Notes: a model not told the origin generated them from the sequence alone. Shown: positions 1-5,692, numbered from the stretch's first letter. The stretch: DNA of 6,212 nucleotides from an uncultured Eubacteriales bacterium (GCA_900550775.1 URTH01000111.1:1-6212), one strand, 5' to 3'. Numbers and translations: made by a program.

Positions 1-458
1 TCCCGATGGAAATTACCGTAAGCATAGGCCGTACAATCCGCCGCAATCAGCAGGTTTGCGTCCTTAAAATACGGCGCGTTTACAGGCACCAGCTGAATCT
101 GTACCGGCCACTGCATCAGCTCACTCTCGTTTCGTTTCTCCTCCTGCTGATTTATCATCGGACGGGAAAAGGTTTTTAGACGGCTGCCCGGACACCCGGC
201 ATGGCCGCCCTGATGCGCCGTATTTGCCTGCGCCGCCTTTACCGCCTGCTCGTCATACGCGGGTGCCTCGCGCATTTCAAACGAAATCGCCCCGGTCGGA
301 CAGGCCGGCAGACAATCGCCCAAGCCATCGCAATAATCCTCGCGCATCAGTCTTGCCTTTCCGTCCACCAGTCCGATGGCGCCCTCGTGACACGCGTCCA
401 CACACAGACCGCAGCCGTTGCACTTTTCTTCATCGATTTTTATAATTTTACGCAGCAT
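1..458 (-). CDS. 4Fe-4S dicluster-type electron-transfer protein, C-terminus cut by window edge
   Basis: The first 152 codons of a longer gene are present. A ferredoxin-like domain occupies residues 5-60. The first cluster motif is complete: C13, C16, C19 and C23 in the order CxxCxxCxxxC. The second motif has C43, C49 and C53 followed by Pro, but Leu46 stands where the second cysteine should be. A linker with an isolated Cys89 (GCPGS) follows. From about residue 113 there is a separate conserved-looking domain (QWPVQIQLVPVNAP, then LLIAADCTAYAYG with Cys142). This layout matches a Clostridia family of about 260 residues annotated as ferredoxin or 4Fe-4S binding protein, often found next to a Crp/Fnr regulator and a hybrid-cluster protein gene. 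The start is secured by GAGGAGG (466-472), 7 nt before ATG at 458. It is transcribed divergently from the Crp/Fnr gene. It probably acts in the cytoplasm as an electron carrier; partner and exact role are unknown. Confidence 0.88.
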   Translation of the reverse strand, partial: MLRKIIKIDEEKCNGCGLCVDACHEGAIGLVDGKARLMREDYCDGLGDCLPACPTGAISFEMREAPAYDEQAVKAAQANTAHQGGHAGCPGSRLKTFSRPMINQQEEKRNESELMQWPVQIQLVPVNAPYFKDANLLIAADCTAYAYGNFHR

Positions 459-486
459 TTGATTTCCTCCTCAATTTGATGGTTTC

Positions 487-515
487 TTGACTTTCTGATC
501 ATACTATACTAAACT
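487..515 (+). promoter_or_regulatory. candidate promoter of the Crp/Fnr gene
   Basis: TTGACT (487-492) matches the -35 consensus at 5 of 6 positions. It lies 17 bp before TAAACT (510-515), which matches the -10 consensus at 4 of 6. The predicted start is near 522, giving a leader of about 37 nt. The leader carries the 14-bp palindrome at 531-544, so a bound regulator would sit at the start of the transcript. Confidence 0.5.
503..508 (-). promoter_or_regulatory. candidate -10 of the 4Fe-4S gene promoter, activator-dependent
   Basis: TATAGT on the minus strand matches the sigma-A -10 consensus at 5 of 6 positions. The hexamer 17 bp upstream (CATACT) is a poor -35, as expected for a promoter that needs an activator. 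The predicted transcription start is near 496, giving a leader of about 37 nt before the ATG at 458. An overlapping alternative is TATGAT at 498-503. The element overlaps the -10 of the opposite promoter, so the two promoters probably compete for polymerase. Confidence 0.4.
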
Positions 516-530
516 GTAAGAAAAAAGTAT

Positions 531-544
531 GTTGTATCTACAAC
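531..544. promoter_or_regulatory. perfect palindrome GTTGTA-TC-TACAAC, probable Crp/Fnr-family operator
   Basis: The 6-2-6 inverted repeat has no mismatch. Its outer GT and AC are spaced as in CRP-type sites (GTGA-N6-TCAC). Its centre, 537.5, lies at -41.5 from the predicted 4Fe-4S transcription start (496), the classical class II activator position. It lies at about +16.5 of the regulator's own predicted transcript, where binding would block transcription. It ends just before the AAAGGAG ribosome binding site (546-552). Binding by the adjacent regulator is inferred, not shown. Confidence 0.5.
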
Positions 545-558
545 CAAAGGAGCAAAAA

Positions 559-1227
559 ATGAAGGAATATTTTAAAATTCTTACAAAATGTCCTCTCTTT
601 TTCCAATTTGATGAGGCAATGATGGCCGCCTTTCTGGAAGAATCCGATGCGAAAATACAAAGCTACGGCAAAGGTGCTACGCTGGTTCTTCACGGCGACC
701 CATCGCAGCAGATTGGCATTTTATTATCCGGCATCGCGCAAATCCGACAGACCGACTATGCGGGAAACAGTGTTTTGCTGCATCAGATTCTGCCCGGCAT
801 GCTTTTTGGCGAGGCATTTACCTGTGCCGGGCATCCCTTTACCGTATCGGTATCGGCCGTCAAAGACAGCGCCGTCCTTTGGGTTGATTATCAAAAAATA
901 CAATATGGCTTTCAAAATCAAAGCCAAACCGCGGTCCATGTTTTATCGAACCTTTTAAGATTTTTGGCAGAGAAAAACATTTTCTTTACCGAACGAATCC
1001 GCCACTTGTCAAAGCGCAGTCTTAGGGAAAAAGTGCTTTCCTATCTCAGCGGACAGTCGGCGCTGCAAAACAGCCTTTCCTTTTCGATCCCCCTAAACCG
1101 CCAGGAACTGGCCGACTATCTTGCCGCCGACCGCAGCGCGCTTTCCGCCGTGTTGTCAAAGCTGCAAAATGAGGGCGTTCTCACCTTTCACAAAAACCAT
1201 TTTACGCTCACAAAATCGGCAGACTGA
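559..1227 (+). CDS. Crp/Fnr-family transcriptional regulator
   Basis: The 222-residue protein has the usual Crp/Fnr length. Residues about 14-115 form the cyclic-nucleotide-binding-like beta barrel, with a GxLLSG turn at 53-58 and LPGMLFGEAF at 78-87. Residues about 117-145 form the long dimerisation helix. Residues about 152-218 form the winged helix, with the helix-turn-helix in NRQELADYLAADRSALSAVL (180-199). The cAMP-contacting Arg of CRP is absent after GE (GEAFTCAGHPFTVSV), so cAMP is unlikely to be the effector. There is no N-terminal FNR cysteine cluster; only Cys11 and Cys89 are present. The start at 559 is chosen because AAAGGAG (546-552) sits 6 nt upstream; an in-frame ATG at 529 has no such site and falls next to the operator. 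The divergent 4Fe-4S gene suggests a redox or nitrosative-stress regulator of the HcpR kind. The effector is unknown. Confidence 0.9.
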   Translation: MKEYFKILTKCPLFFQFDEAMMAAFLEESDAKIQSYGKGATLVLHGDPSQQIGILLSGIAQIRQTDYAGNSVLLHQILPGMLFGEAFTCAGHPFTVSVSAVKDSAVLWVDYQKIQYGFQNQSQTAVHVLSNLLRFLAEKNIFFTERIRHLSKRSLREKVLSYLSGQSALQNSLSFSIPLNRQELADYLAADRSALSAVLSKLQNEGVLTFHKNHFTLTKSAD

Positions 1228-1248
1228 TTTTCTGTTTTGCCCCATCTG

Positions 1249-1271
1249 CCCTGTATCACCGCGATACAGGG
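1249..1271. terminator. hairpin after the Crp/Fnr gene
   Basis: CCCTGTATC (1249-1257) pairs perfectly with GATACAGGG (1263-1271) around a 5-nt loop, 21 nt after the stop codon at 1227. The plus-strand tail is ATAAAAATA rather than a T run, so it would be a weak intrinsic terminator. It may act with the next hairpin or as a 3' stabiliser. Confidence 0.4.
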
Positions 1272-1281
1272 ATAAAAATAA

Positions 1282-1306
1282 CGCAGCAGTCATGCAGACT
1301 GCTGCG
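1282..1306 (-). terminator. terminator of the HlyD-type adaptor gene, possibly bidirectional
   Basis: CGCAGCAGTC (1282-1291) pairs perfectly with GACTGCTGCG (1297-1306) around a 5-nt loop. Read on the minus strand, the stem is followed by TTATTTTTAT, a good U-rich tail, and lies about 60 nt after the adaptor stop codon. Read on the plus strand the tail is only CTTTC, so termination of the Crp/Fnr transcript would be weaker. Confidence 0.7.
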
Positions 1307-1367
1307 CTTTCAAAATCCGACTTTATGGGGTCGCATCAACCTAAAATGCGCCGCCCTCTAATCCTTT

Positions 1368-3257
1368 TTAAAGGGATACGCCAATCGGTTTTTTGGTCAC
1401 GTTCGGCGCATCGGTTTCACCGTTTTGCTTTTCCATAATCTTTTCCTGAATCTGGCGCTTGATCTCCTCATCCACAACGGCGTCCTCTTCCCGCGGTGCC
1501 GCAGATGCGGTTGCACTCGGCGACTCCGTGCGATCGGTATCTAGCGTATCCCGGTTCGATTTTGCAGGGGACGGTGTCGCTGTCGCACTGCTCGGAATCA
1601 AATCCTTGGTCTCCCACTTGGGATTGTATACAACCACATTTCCCTGTGCCAGGCCGGAAATGATCTCTACATTGGTGCCGTCCGAAATTCCGTAGCGTAC
1701 CGTAACCAAACGGCAGCCCTTGGGCACCTTAATCCACGGAAAAGCAAGCTCCTCATCGCTCGCGCCGCCATCCTTGTTATCGGACGTATTCTCTGCCAGC
1801 TTATCCTCTTTCACAAGGACAACCGCATTCTGTCCGTCCGCCTCCAGCAGCGCCTTTTCCGGAAGATACATCACGTTGGTTGCGGAATCCAAAACAATCT
1901 TTGCCTGCACGGTCATACCGGCCTTTAAATCACCGGGTTCGTCAATCGTTACATCAATCTCAAACTGAACGTTTCCCTCATCGTCCTGCTTGCCTTCGTT
2001 CGATACCCGGCTTACCTCGCCGGCAAACGTCTCATTGGGGATAGAATCTGTGGTAATAATCGCGTTTTGTCCGACTTCCAGATCCATAACCTGCTTTTCA
2101 TCGGCAAGGAAGGTAAACTTCATGGAGTTCATATCCACAATCACCATCATGGGATTATCCAGGTTCGTGATCGCAACATTATCGCCTACTTTGGCATTTT
2201 TCTGCGTTACAATGCCGCTGACCGGCGATTTGATGGTATAATTCTCCAGCTGCTTTTGGGCAGCCTCAACATCATATTCGTTGCTCTTTTGATCGTATGT
2301 GTTGGTTTTCTGATTCATCAGAGTGGTATCATCCGTCACGCTGGCAATAAGCGTCCCTGCCGTGACCGATCTGCCGCGACTGACGCTGACCGAAGAAACC
2401 GTACCGCTGACCGACGAGGTCACCGAAACCGCATTGCCGTCGCTTTTTAAAATCGTTGCGACAATCTGTCCGGCCGAAACGCTGCTGCCCGATTTAATGT
2501 TCAGGGTTTGAATCACACCGCTTTCGCCGGCGTAAATCCGAGACGTTGACACCTTGCTGGATGCGCCGACCGCCTTGGATTTATCCAGCTGGTTCTGCGC
2601 CCGTTTGAGCGACAGCTGCGCCTCGGTGTCATCCAATTTGTATAGCACAGTACCGGCCTCTACCCGATCACCGACCTCCGGCTTTGATTCCTCCACGGTG
2701 CCCGATACCAATGAGGTAATCGAATAATATGCATTTGCCTCCATCACGCCGCTGGTATTCATGGACGGGATCACATTTCCCTTAGCGACCGTAACCTCGG
2801 TATACCCGTGCAGCGGATTCATCACAACCGAAAATACCACAACAACGGCAGCAATCAAAACAATTGCACCGGCCGCAATCCCGGAACCCATCAAAATGGA
2901 CTTTTTGCTTTGCGGCCGTAAAAAGCGAGACGGCTTTTTCTGCTCCGGTTCGTCAATCACCTGCGGCACCGACGAAAAATAGGCCTCCTCCTCCGGGCAG
3001 GAAAAAGAAACTGCATTTTCTTCTGCATTTTCGTCCGGCTTTTCCTCCGTCATCTCTTCCGCCTTCTGCTCCGCCTCACTGATTTTAGCAAGGTCTAACT
3101 GTGCAGTCTCAAAAAGCTCCGGGGACTCCGATGCCGCATCAACGGTCTCCGTTTCTTTTCCGTCAGCGTTATCATCGCCGTATAAGACAAAATCCTCAAT
3201 CTTTTCCGACTCCTGCTTCTTTTTCGATAATCCGATCTTTCGCAGCCAATCAGCCAT
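1368..3257 (-). CDS. membrane-anchored HlyD/MacA-type efflux adaptor (periplasmic-adaptor family)
   Basis: The protein has 629 residues, much longer than typical MacA or YknX adaptors (about 370-400). Residues 1-120 form an acidic, Glu/Asp-rich cytoplasmic tail. One membrane helix follows at about 121-146, with SKK before it. Outside the membrane are four biotinyl/lipoyl-type half motifs: 180-210 (SLVSGTVEE), 243-270 (AGESGVIQTL), 281-310 (SSVSGTVSS) and 341-375 (SPVSGIVTQ). Helical stretches lie at 211-230 and 312-340. Residues about 376-460 form a beta-barrel domain, then a membrane-proximal domain with WIKVPKGC at 508-515. A Ser/Thr/Ala/Pro-rich tract (555-590) and a charged helix end the protein. 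ATG at 3257 has AGGAGG (3265-3270) 7 nt upstream; a longer frame to 3359 lacks support. Such adaptors normally join an ABC ATPase and a MacB-like permease, but neither is in the window. The substrate is unknown. Confidence 0.88.
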   Translation of the reverse strand: MADWLRKIGLSKKKQESEKIEDFVLYGDDNADGKETETVDAASESPELFETAQLDLAKISEAEQKAEEMTEEKPDENAEENAVSFSCPEEEAYFSSVPQVIDEPEQKKPSRFLRPQSKKSILMGSGIAAGAIVLIAAVVVVFSVVMNPLHGYTEVTVAKGNVIPSMNTSGVMEANAYYSITSLVSGTVEESKPEVGDRVEAGTVLYKLDDTEAQLSLKRAQNQLDKSKAVGASSKVSTSRIYAGESGVIQTLNIKSGSSVSAGQIVATILKSDGNAVSVTSSVSGTVSSVSVSRGRSVTAGTLIASVTDDTTLMNQKTNTYDQKSNEYDVEAAQKQLENYTIKSPVSGIVTQKNAKVGDNVAITNLDNPMMVIVDMNSMKFTFLADEKQVMDLEVGQNAIITTDSIPNETFAGEVSRVSNEGKQDDEGNVQFEIDVTIDEPGDLKAGMTVQAKIVLDSATNVMYLPEKALLEADGQNAVVLVKEDKLAENTSDNKDGGASDEELAFPWIKVPKGCRLVTVRYGISDGTNVEIISGLAQGNVVVYNPKWETKDLIPSSATATPSPAKSNRDTLDTDRTESPSATASAAPREEDAVVDEEIKRQIQEKIMEKQNGETDAPNVTKKPIGVSL

Positions 3258-3274
3258 TATGATACCTCCTAAAA

Positions 3275-3302
3275 GGTGTGATTTTGTTCCGCAAAACACA
3301 CC
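3275..3302 (-). promoter_or_regulatory. leader hairpin beside the adaptor ribosome binding site
   Basis: GGTGTG plus TTTTG pairs with CAAAA plus CACACC: an 11-bp stem with one bulged base and a 5-nt loop. In the mRNA it is followed by UUUU and then directly by AGGAGG (3265-3270). It could act as a weak attenuator or tune access to the ribosome binding site. No known riboswitch class was recognised. Confidence 0.45.
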
Positions 3303-3370
3303 AATCCGAGCGCACGGAAACGGAACACAATACGGTTCGGCATCCGCACACCTACCCATTTTATTCTCTC

Positions 3371-3379
3371 ATTATAGCA
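3371..3379 (-). promoter_or_regulatory. extended -10 promoter of the adaptor gene
   Basis: TGCTATAAT on the minus strand is a perfect extended -10 (TGn plus TATAAT). The best -35-like hexamer, TTAACA (3397-3402), lies 20 bp upstream, longer than ideal, but extended -10 promoters tolerate this. The predicted start is near 3364, giving a leader of about 107 nt. It lies downstream of the kdgK terminator, so the adaptor has its own transcription unit. Confidence 0.7.
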
Positions 3380-3402
3380 GAGAATGATTTCATATTTGTT
3401 AA

Positions 3403-3419
3403 GGAATTATTAAAATTCC
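3403..3419. promoter_or_regulatory. inverted repeat upstream of the adaptor promoter, possible operator
   Basis: GGAATT (3403-3408) and AATTCC (3414-3419) form a perfect 6-5-6 dyad centred about -47 from the predicted adaptor transcription start. The position suits a regulator, but the arms are AT-rich and no family motif is recognised. Confidence 0.25.
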
Positions 3420-3443
3420 GGTACGTTTTTAAAAACCAAGAAA

Positions 3444-3471
3444 GCAGCATAGCGGCAATGCGCTATGCTGC
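3444..3471 (-). terminator. intrinsic terminator of the eda-kdgK operon
   Basis: GCAGCATAGCG (3444-3454) pairs perfectly with CGCTATGCTGC (3461-3471), an 11-bp stem with a 6-nt loop, beginning 22 nt after the kdgK stop codon. On the minus strand the tail is TTTCTTGGTTTTT, adequately T-rich. Confidence 0.8.
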
Positions 3472-3493
3472 ATATCTTTTTTACAAACCGATC

Positions 3494-4525
3494 TTATCTC
3501 TGTACACGGCCGCTGCCGTCGCCGCCGGCAAGGTTTTCAACGTCGGCACGGGATACCAGGTTAAAGTCACCGGGGATGGTATGCTTCAGTGCAGAAGCCG
3601 CCACACCGAATTCCAGTGCGTCCTTAAAGTTCTTACCGTCCAAAAATCCGCAGATCGTACCGCCGGCAAAAGAATCGCCGCCGCCAACACGGTCAACAAT
3701 CGGGCGCACCCGATATTCTCTGGAATGGTAGAATTCCTTGGTGTCTCTGGAGTAGATACAAGCCGACCAGCCGTTATCCGATGCGCTGTGGCTGACACGC
3801 AGAGAGCTGATGACATATTCAAAGTTAAACTTTTCTACCATCTGCTTAAAGATATCCTCATAACCTGCCAGCTCCAAATCGCCGCTGGTTACATCGGTTG
3901 CGCCCGGCTTAAAGCCCAGGACCTTCTCTGCATCCTCTTCGTTGCCGATGCAAACATCAACATACTGCATCAGGTTTGTCATAACCTTCTGTGCTTTCTC
4001 ACTGCTCCACAGTTTCTTTCTGAAGTTAAGGTCAACCGACACCTTAACGCCCTTTGCCTTTGCAGCCTTCAGCGCCGCCTCGGTCAGCTCTGCCGCAGCG
4101 TCCGATACCGCCGGCGTGATTCCGGTAAAGTGGAACCAATCCACCCCGTCAAAAATCGCATCAAAATCAAAGTCCGCAGCCGTTGCCGTCGCGATGGAAG
4201 AATGCGCACGGTCATAAACCACGTTGGAGGCACGCATTGCACTGCCGCTTTCTAAGAAGTAAATGCCCAGGCGCTCGCCGCCCTTTGCGATGAATTTGGT
4301 GTCAACATTCATCTTACGCAGTGCGGCAACCGCACACTCACCAATCGGATTTTCCGGAACCTTGGTTACAAAGCTTGCGTCATGACCGTAATTTGCAAGC
4401 GAAACGGCAACATTTGCCTCACCGCCGCCGTAACATACATCGAACTCGTCCGCCTGAATAAACTTTTGGTTTCCGGGCGTGGATAATCTGAGCATGATTT
4501 CACCCATGGTAACTACTTTTGCCAT
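3494..4525 (-). CDS. kdgK: 2-keto-3-deoxygluconate kinase (PfkB family)
   Basis: The 343-residue protein is slightly longer than typical KdgK (about 310-340). It transfers phosphate from ATP to 2-keto-3-deoxygluconate, giving KDPG in the cytoplasm. PfkB signatures are clear: GGGEANVAVSLA at residues 33-44 (sugar binding) and DRVGGGDSFAGG at 278-289, with Asp284 as the expected catalytic base and the Gly run as the anion hole. DLNFRKKLW at 165-173 is characteristic of KDG kinases and favours KDG over fructose or ribose. ATG at 4525 has AAGGAG (4535-4540) 9 nt upstream. The gene is second in an operon, 50 nt after eda, whose product uses its KDPG. A terminator follows. Substrate assignment rests on motifs plus the aldolase neighbour; another 2-keto-3-deoxy sugar acid is possible. 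Confidence 0.93.
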   Translation of the reverse strand: MAKVVTMGEIMLRLSTPGNQKFIQADEFDVCYGGGEANVAVSLANYGHDASFVTKVPENPIGECAVAALRKMNVDTKFIAKGGERLGIYFLESGSAMRASNVVYDRAHSSIATATAADFDFDAIFDGVDWFHFTGITPAVSDAAAELTEAALKAAKAKGVKVSVDLNFRKKLWSSEKAQKVMTNLMQYVDVCIGNEEDAEKVLGFKPGATDVTSGDLELAGYEDIFKQMVEKFNFEYVISSLRVSHSASDNGWSACIYSRDTKEFYHSREYRVRPIVDRVGGGDSFAGGTICGFLDGKNFKDALEFGVAASALKHTIPGDFNLVSRADVENLAGGDGSGRVQR

Positions 4526-4575
4526 TGTTAAATTCTCCTTCTCTTTTTCAATTTTTATGTATCAGTGCGAAACGA

Positions 4576-5220
4576 TTACTGACCGCGCGCTTCCTTGATC
4601 TTTTTGATAAATTCCTTCGCGGTAGCGGTAATTGCGGCATAGTCGCCGGTCTTTGCGCCCTTGGTTAACGAAGAACCCGCGCCGACAGCAACCGCACCGG
4701 CTTTGATCCACTGATCCACGTTATCAACATCAACTCCGCCGGTCGGCATCATCTTTGCGTGCGGCAGCGGCCCTCTGATGTCCTTAATAATTTTCGGTCC
4801 GAACAAATCCGCCGGGAAGATCTTTACGATATCGGCACCGGCCTCCATAGCGGTCAGCACCTCGGTAATCGTCATACAGCCGGGCAGATAGGGCACGCGG
4901 TAACGGTTACAAAGCTTTGCGGCCTCCAGATTAAAACCGGGGCTTACGACATAGTTTGCACCGGACAAAATCGCCTGCCGCGCCGTCTCACTGTCGAGCA
5001 CCGTTCCGGCACCGAGCAGCATCTCACCGTTTTGATACTTGTTTGCCAGCGCCTCAATGACTTTGTGCGCACCGGGAACCGTAAAAGTCAATTCGATGGA
5101 CGGGCAACCGCCCTCTAAGCAGGCGTCACTGATCCGAATGGCTTCTTCCGCCGTATTGGCGCGTACAACTGCAACCAAGCCGGCCTCTGTCATTTTGGTA
5201 ATTACTTTTTCCTTTTCCAA
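4576..5220 (-). CDS. eda: KDPG/KHG aldolase, probable TTG start
   Basis: Class I aldolase that splits 2-keto-3-deoxy-6-phosphogluconate into pyruvate and glyceraldehyde-3-phosphate, and in many homologues also cleaves 4-hydroxy-2-oxoglutarate. Starting at TTG 5220 gives 214 residues (E. coli Eda has 213) and begins EKEKVITKM, as homologues do. Visible motifs are VAVVRA (16-21), PSIELTF (40-46) with catalytic Glu43, GAGTV (70-74), VVSPGF (91-96), LPGCMT (112-117), VKIFPA (132-137) with Schiff-base Lys133, and PTGGV (159-163). Lys133 falls at the same number as in E. coli, supporting the TTG start. AAAGGGTG ends 7-9 nt upstream of it. Alternatives are ATG at 5247 or GTG at 5280; each adds a non-homologous lysine-rich N-terminus, and the ATG's GGGGTGGG signal is buried in a hairpin. 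It is the first gene of the operon with kdgK. Confidence 0.93.
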   Translation of the reverse strand: MEKEKVITKMTEAGLVAVVRANTAEEAIRISDACLEGGCPSIELTFTVPGAHKVIEALANKYQNGEMLLGAGTVLDSETARQAILSGANYVVSPGFNLEAAKLCNRYRVPYLPGCMTITEVLTAMEAGADIVKIFPADLFGPKIIKDIRGPLPHAKMMPTGGVDVDNVDQWIKAGAVAVGAGSSLTKGAKTGDYAAITATAKEFIKKIKEARGQ

Positions 5221-5254
5221 TTTTTTGCACCCTTTCCTTTGATTCATAATCTGC

Positions 5255-5273
5255 GTTGCCCACCCCGGACAAC
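5255..5273 (-). promoter_or_regulatory. hairpin in the eda leader
   Basis: In the mRNA, GUUGUCC pairs with GGGCAAC through 7 bp including one G-U pair, around loop GGGGU. It would hide the purine-rich stretch in front of the alternative ATG at 5247 and leave the TTG start at 5220 accessible. A regulatory role is not established. Confidence 0.35.
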
Positions 5274-5302
5274 CTTTCACGTACCTCTTTTTTCTCGCAT
5301 TT

Positions 5303-5332
5303 ATTATACACTATTTTAAGACCTGTATGCAA
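5303..5332 (-). promoter_or_regulatory. promoter of the eda-kdgK operon
   Basis: A perfect TATAAT (minus strand, 5303-5308) lies 18 bp after TTGCAT (5327-5332), a weak -35 matching 3 of 6. The predicted start is near 5296, giving a leader of about 76 nt to the TTG start. The spacer contains facing ATACA and TGTAT arms (5306-5310 and 5324-5328), a plausible place for a repressor to bind. Confidence 0.6.
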
Positions 5333-5420
5333 TGGCTTTTTATACAAAAAATTCAGGATTTTCGGTTTTTTTTCACCATATTGACTACTTATAAAAATGA
5401 TCCTTTTTCAGAAAAAACAC

Positions 5421-5488
5421 TCTGCCAAAACACGGATAAAAAGGCGTTTTCCCTTTTTGATTTGGCAGAATTTTTTATTCTGCCAAAT
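5421..5488. repeat. three alternating copies of TCTGCCAAA / TTTGGCAGA
   Basis: TCTGCCAAAA (5421-5430), TTTGGCAGAA (5461-5470) and TTCTGCCAAA (5478-5487) share the same word in alternating orientation. The last two, extended by A5460-T5488, form a perfect 11-bp stem with a 7-nt loop. The first and second could pair instead, so the two hairpins exclude each other. On the plus strand the last stem is followed by TTTATTC. This may be an operator cluster or an RNA switch; no transcript from here is known. Confidence 0.5.
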
Positions 5489-5646
5489 TTTATTCGGCAT
5501 AATTCACACTTTTTTCTCCAAATTCCTTTTATACAGAATCATTTTTTGTATAATTTACCAAAATGTTGAGTTAGTTAAAAAAATATCAAATTTTGTCTTG
5601 CAAAATATCCTCAAATATTGTAAACTAGACTTTGAATCTTATTTCA

Positions 5647-5668
5647 TTTGCAGAAAAATGGTTCTGCC
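5647..5668. repeat. imperfect second copy of the GGCAGAA/TTCTGCC dyad
   Basis: TTTGCAGAA (5647-5655), 6 nt, then TTCTGCC (5662-5668) repeat the arms of the dyad at 5461-5487, with one G missing in the left arm. It is followed by ATGCGGCAAAAT, which adds another partial arm. The two dyad centres are about 185 bp apart. Confidence 0.35.
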
Positions 5669-5692
5669 ATGCGGCAAAATAATACTGCTGAT

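Noticed and set aside
475..491. FNR box from TTGAT (475-479) and TTGAC (487-491)
   Set aside because: The two half-sites point in the same direction and not toward each other, so they do not form an FNR dyad.
529..558. Upstream in-frame ATG as start of the Crp/Fnr gene
   Set aside because: No ribosome binding site in front of it; it would place the palindrome and the AAAGGAG site inside the coding region. The ATG at 559 has correct spacing to AAAGGAG.
559..700. Oxygen-sensing FNR-type iron-sulfur cluster in the Crp/Fnr protein
   Set aside because: Only one cysteine (Cys11) lies in the N-terminal region, and the CRP cAMP-binding Arg is missing too, so neither classical sensor mode can be claimed.
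3258..3359. 34-residue N-terminal extension of the adaptor
   Set aside because: The extension overlaps the strong AGGAGG at 3265-3270 and the leader hairpin, and is Cys-rich with no family resemblance.
3278..4255. Long plus-strand open frame of 325 codons
   Set aside because: It lies antisense to kdgK over most of its length, crosses the kdgK terminator, has no ribosome binding site and resembles no family. KdgK on the other strand has intact catalytic motifs.
5421..5488. CRISPR array from the repeated TCTGCCAAA word
   Set aside because: Copies are only 9-11 bp, alternate in orientation and are irregularly spaced; no spacers of uniform size and no cas genes.
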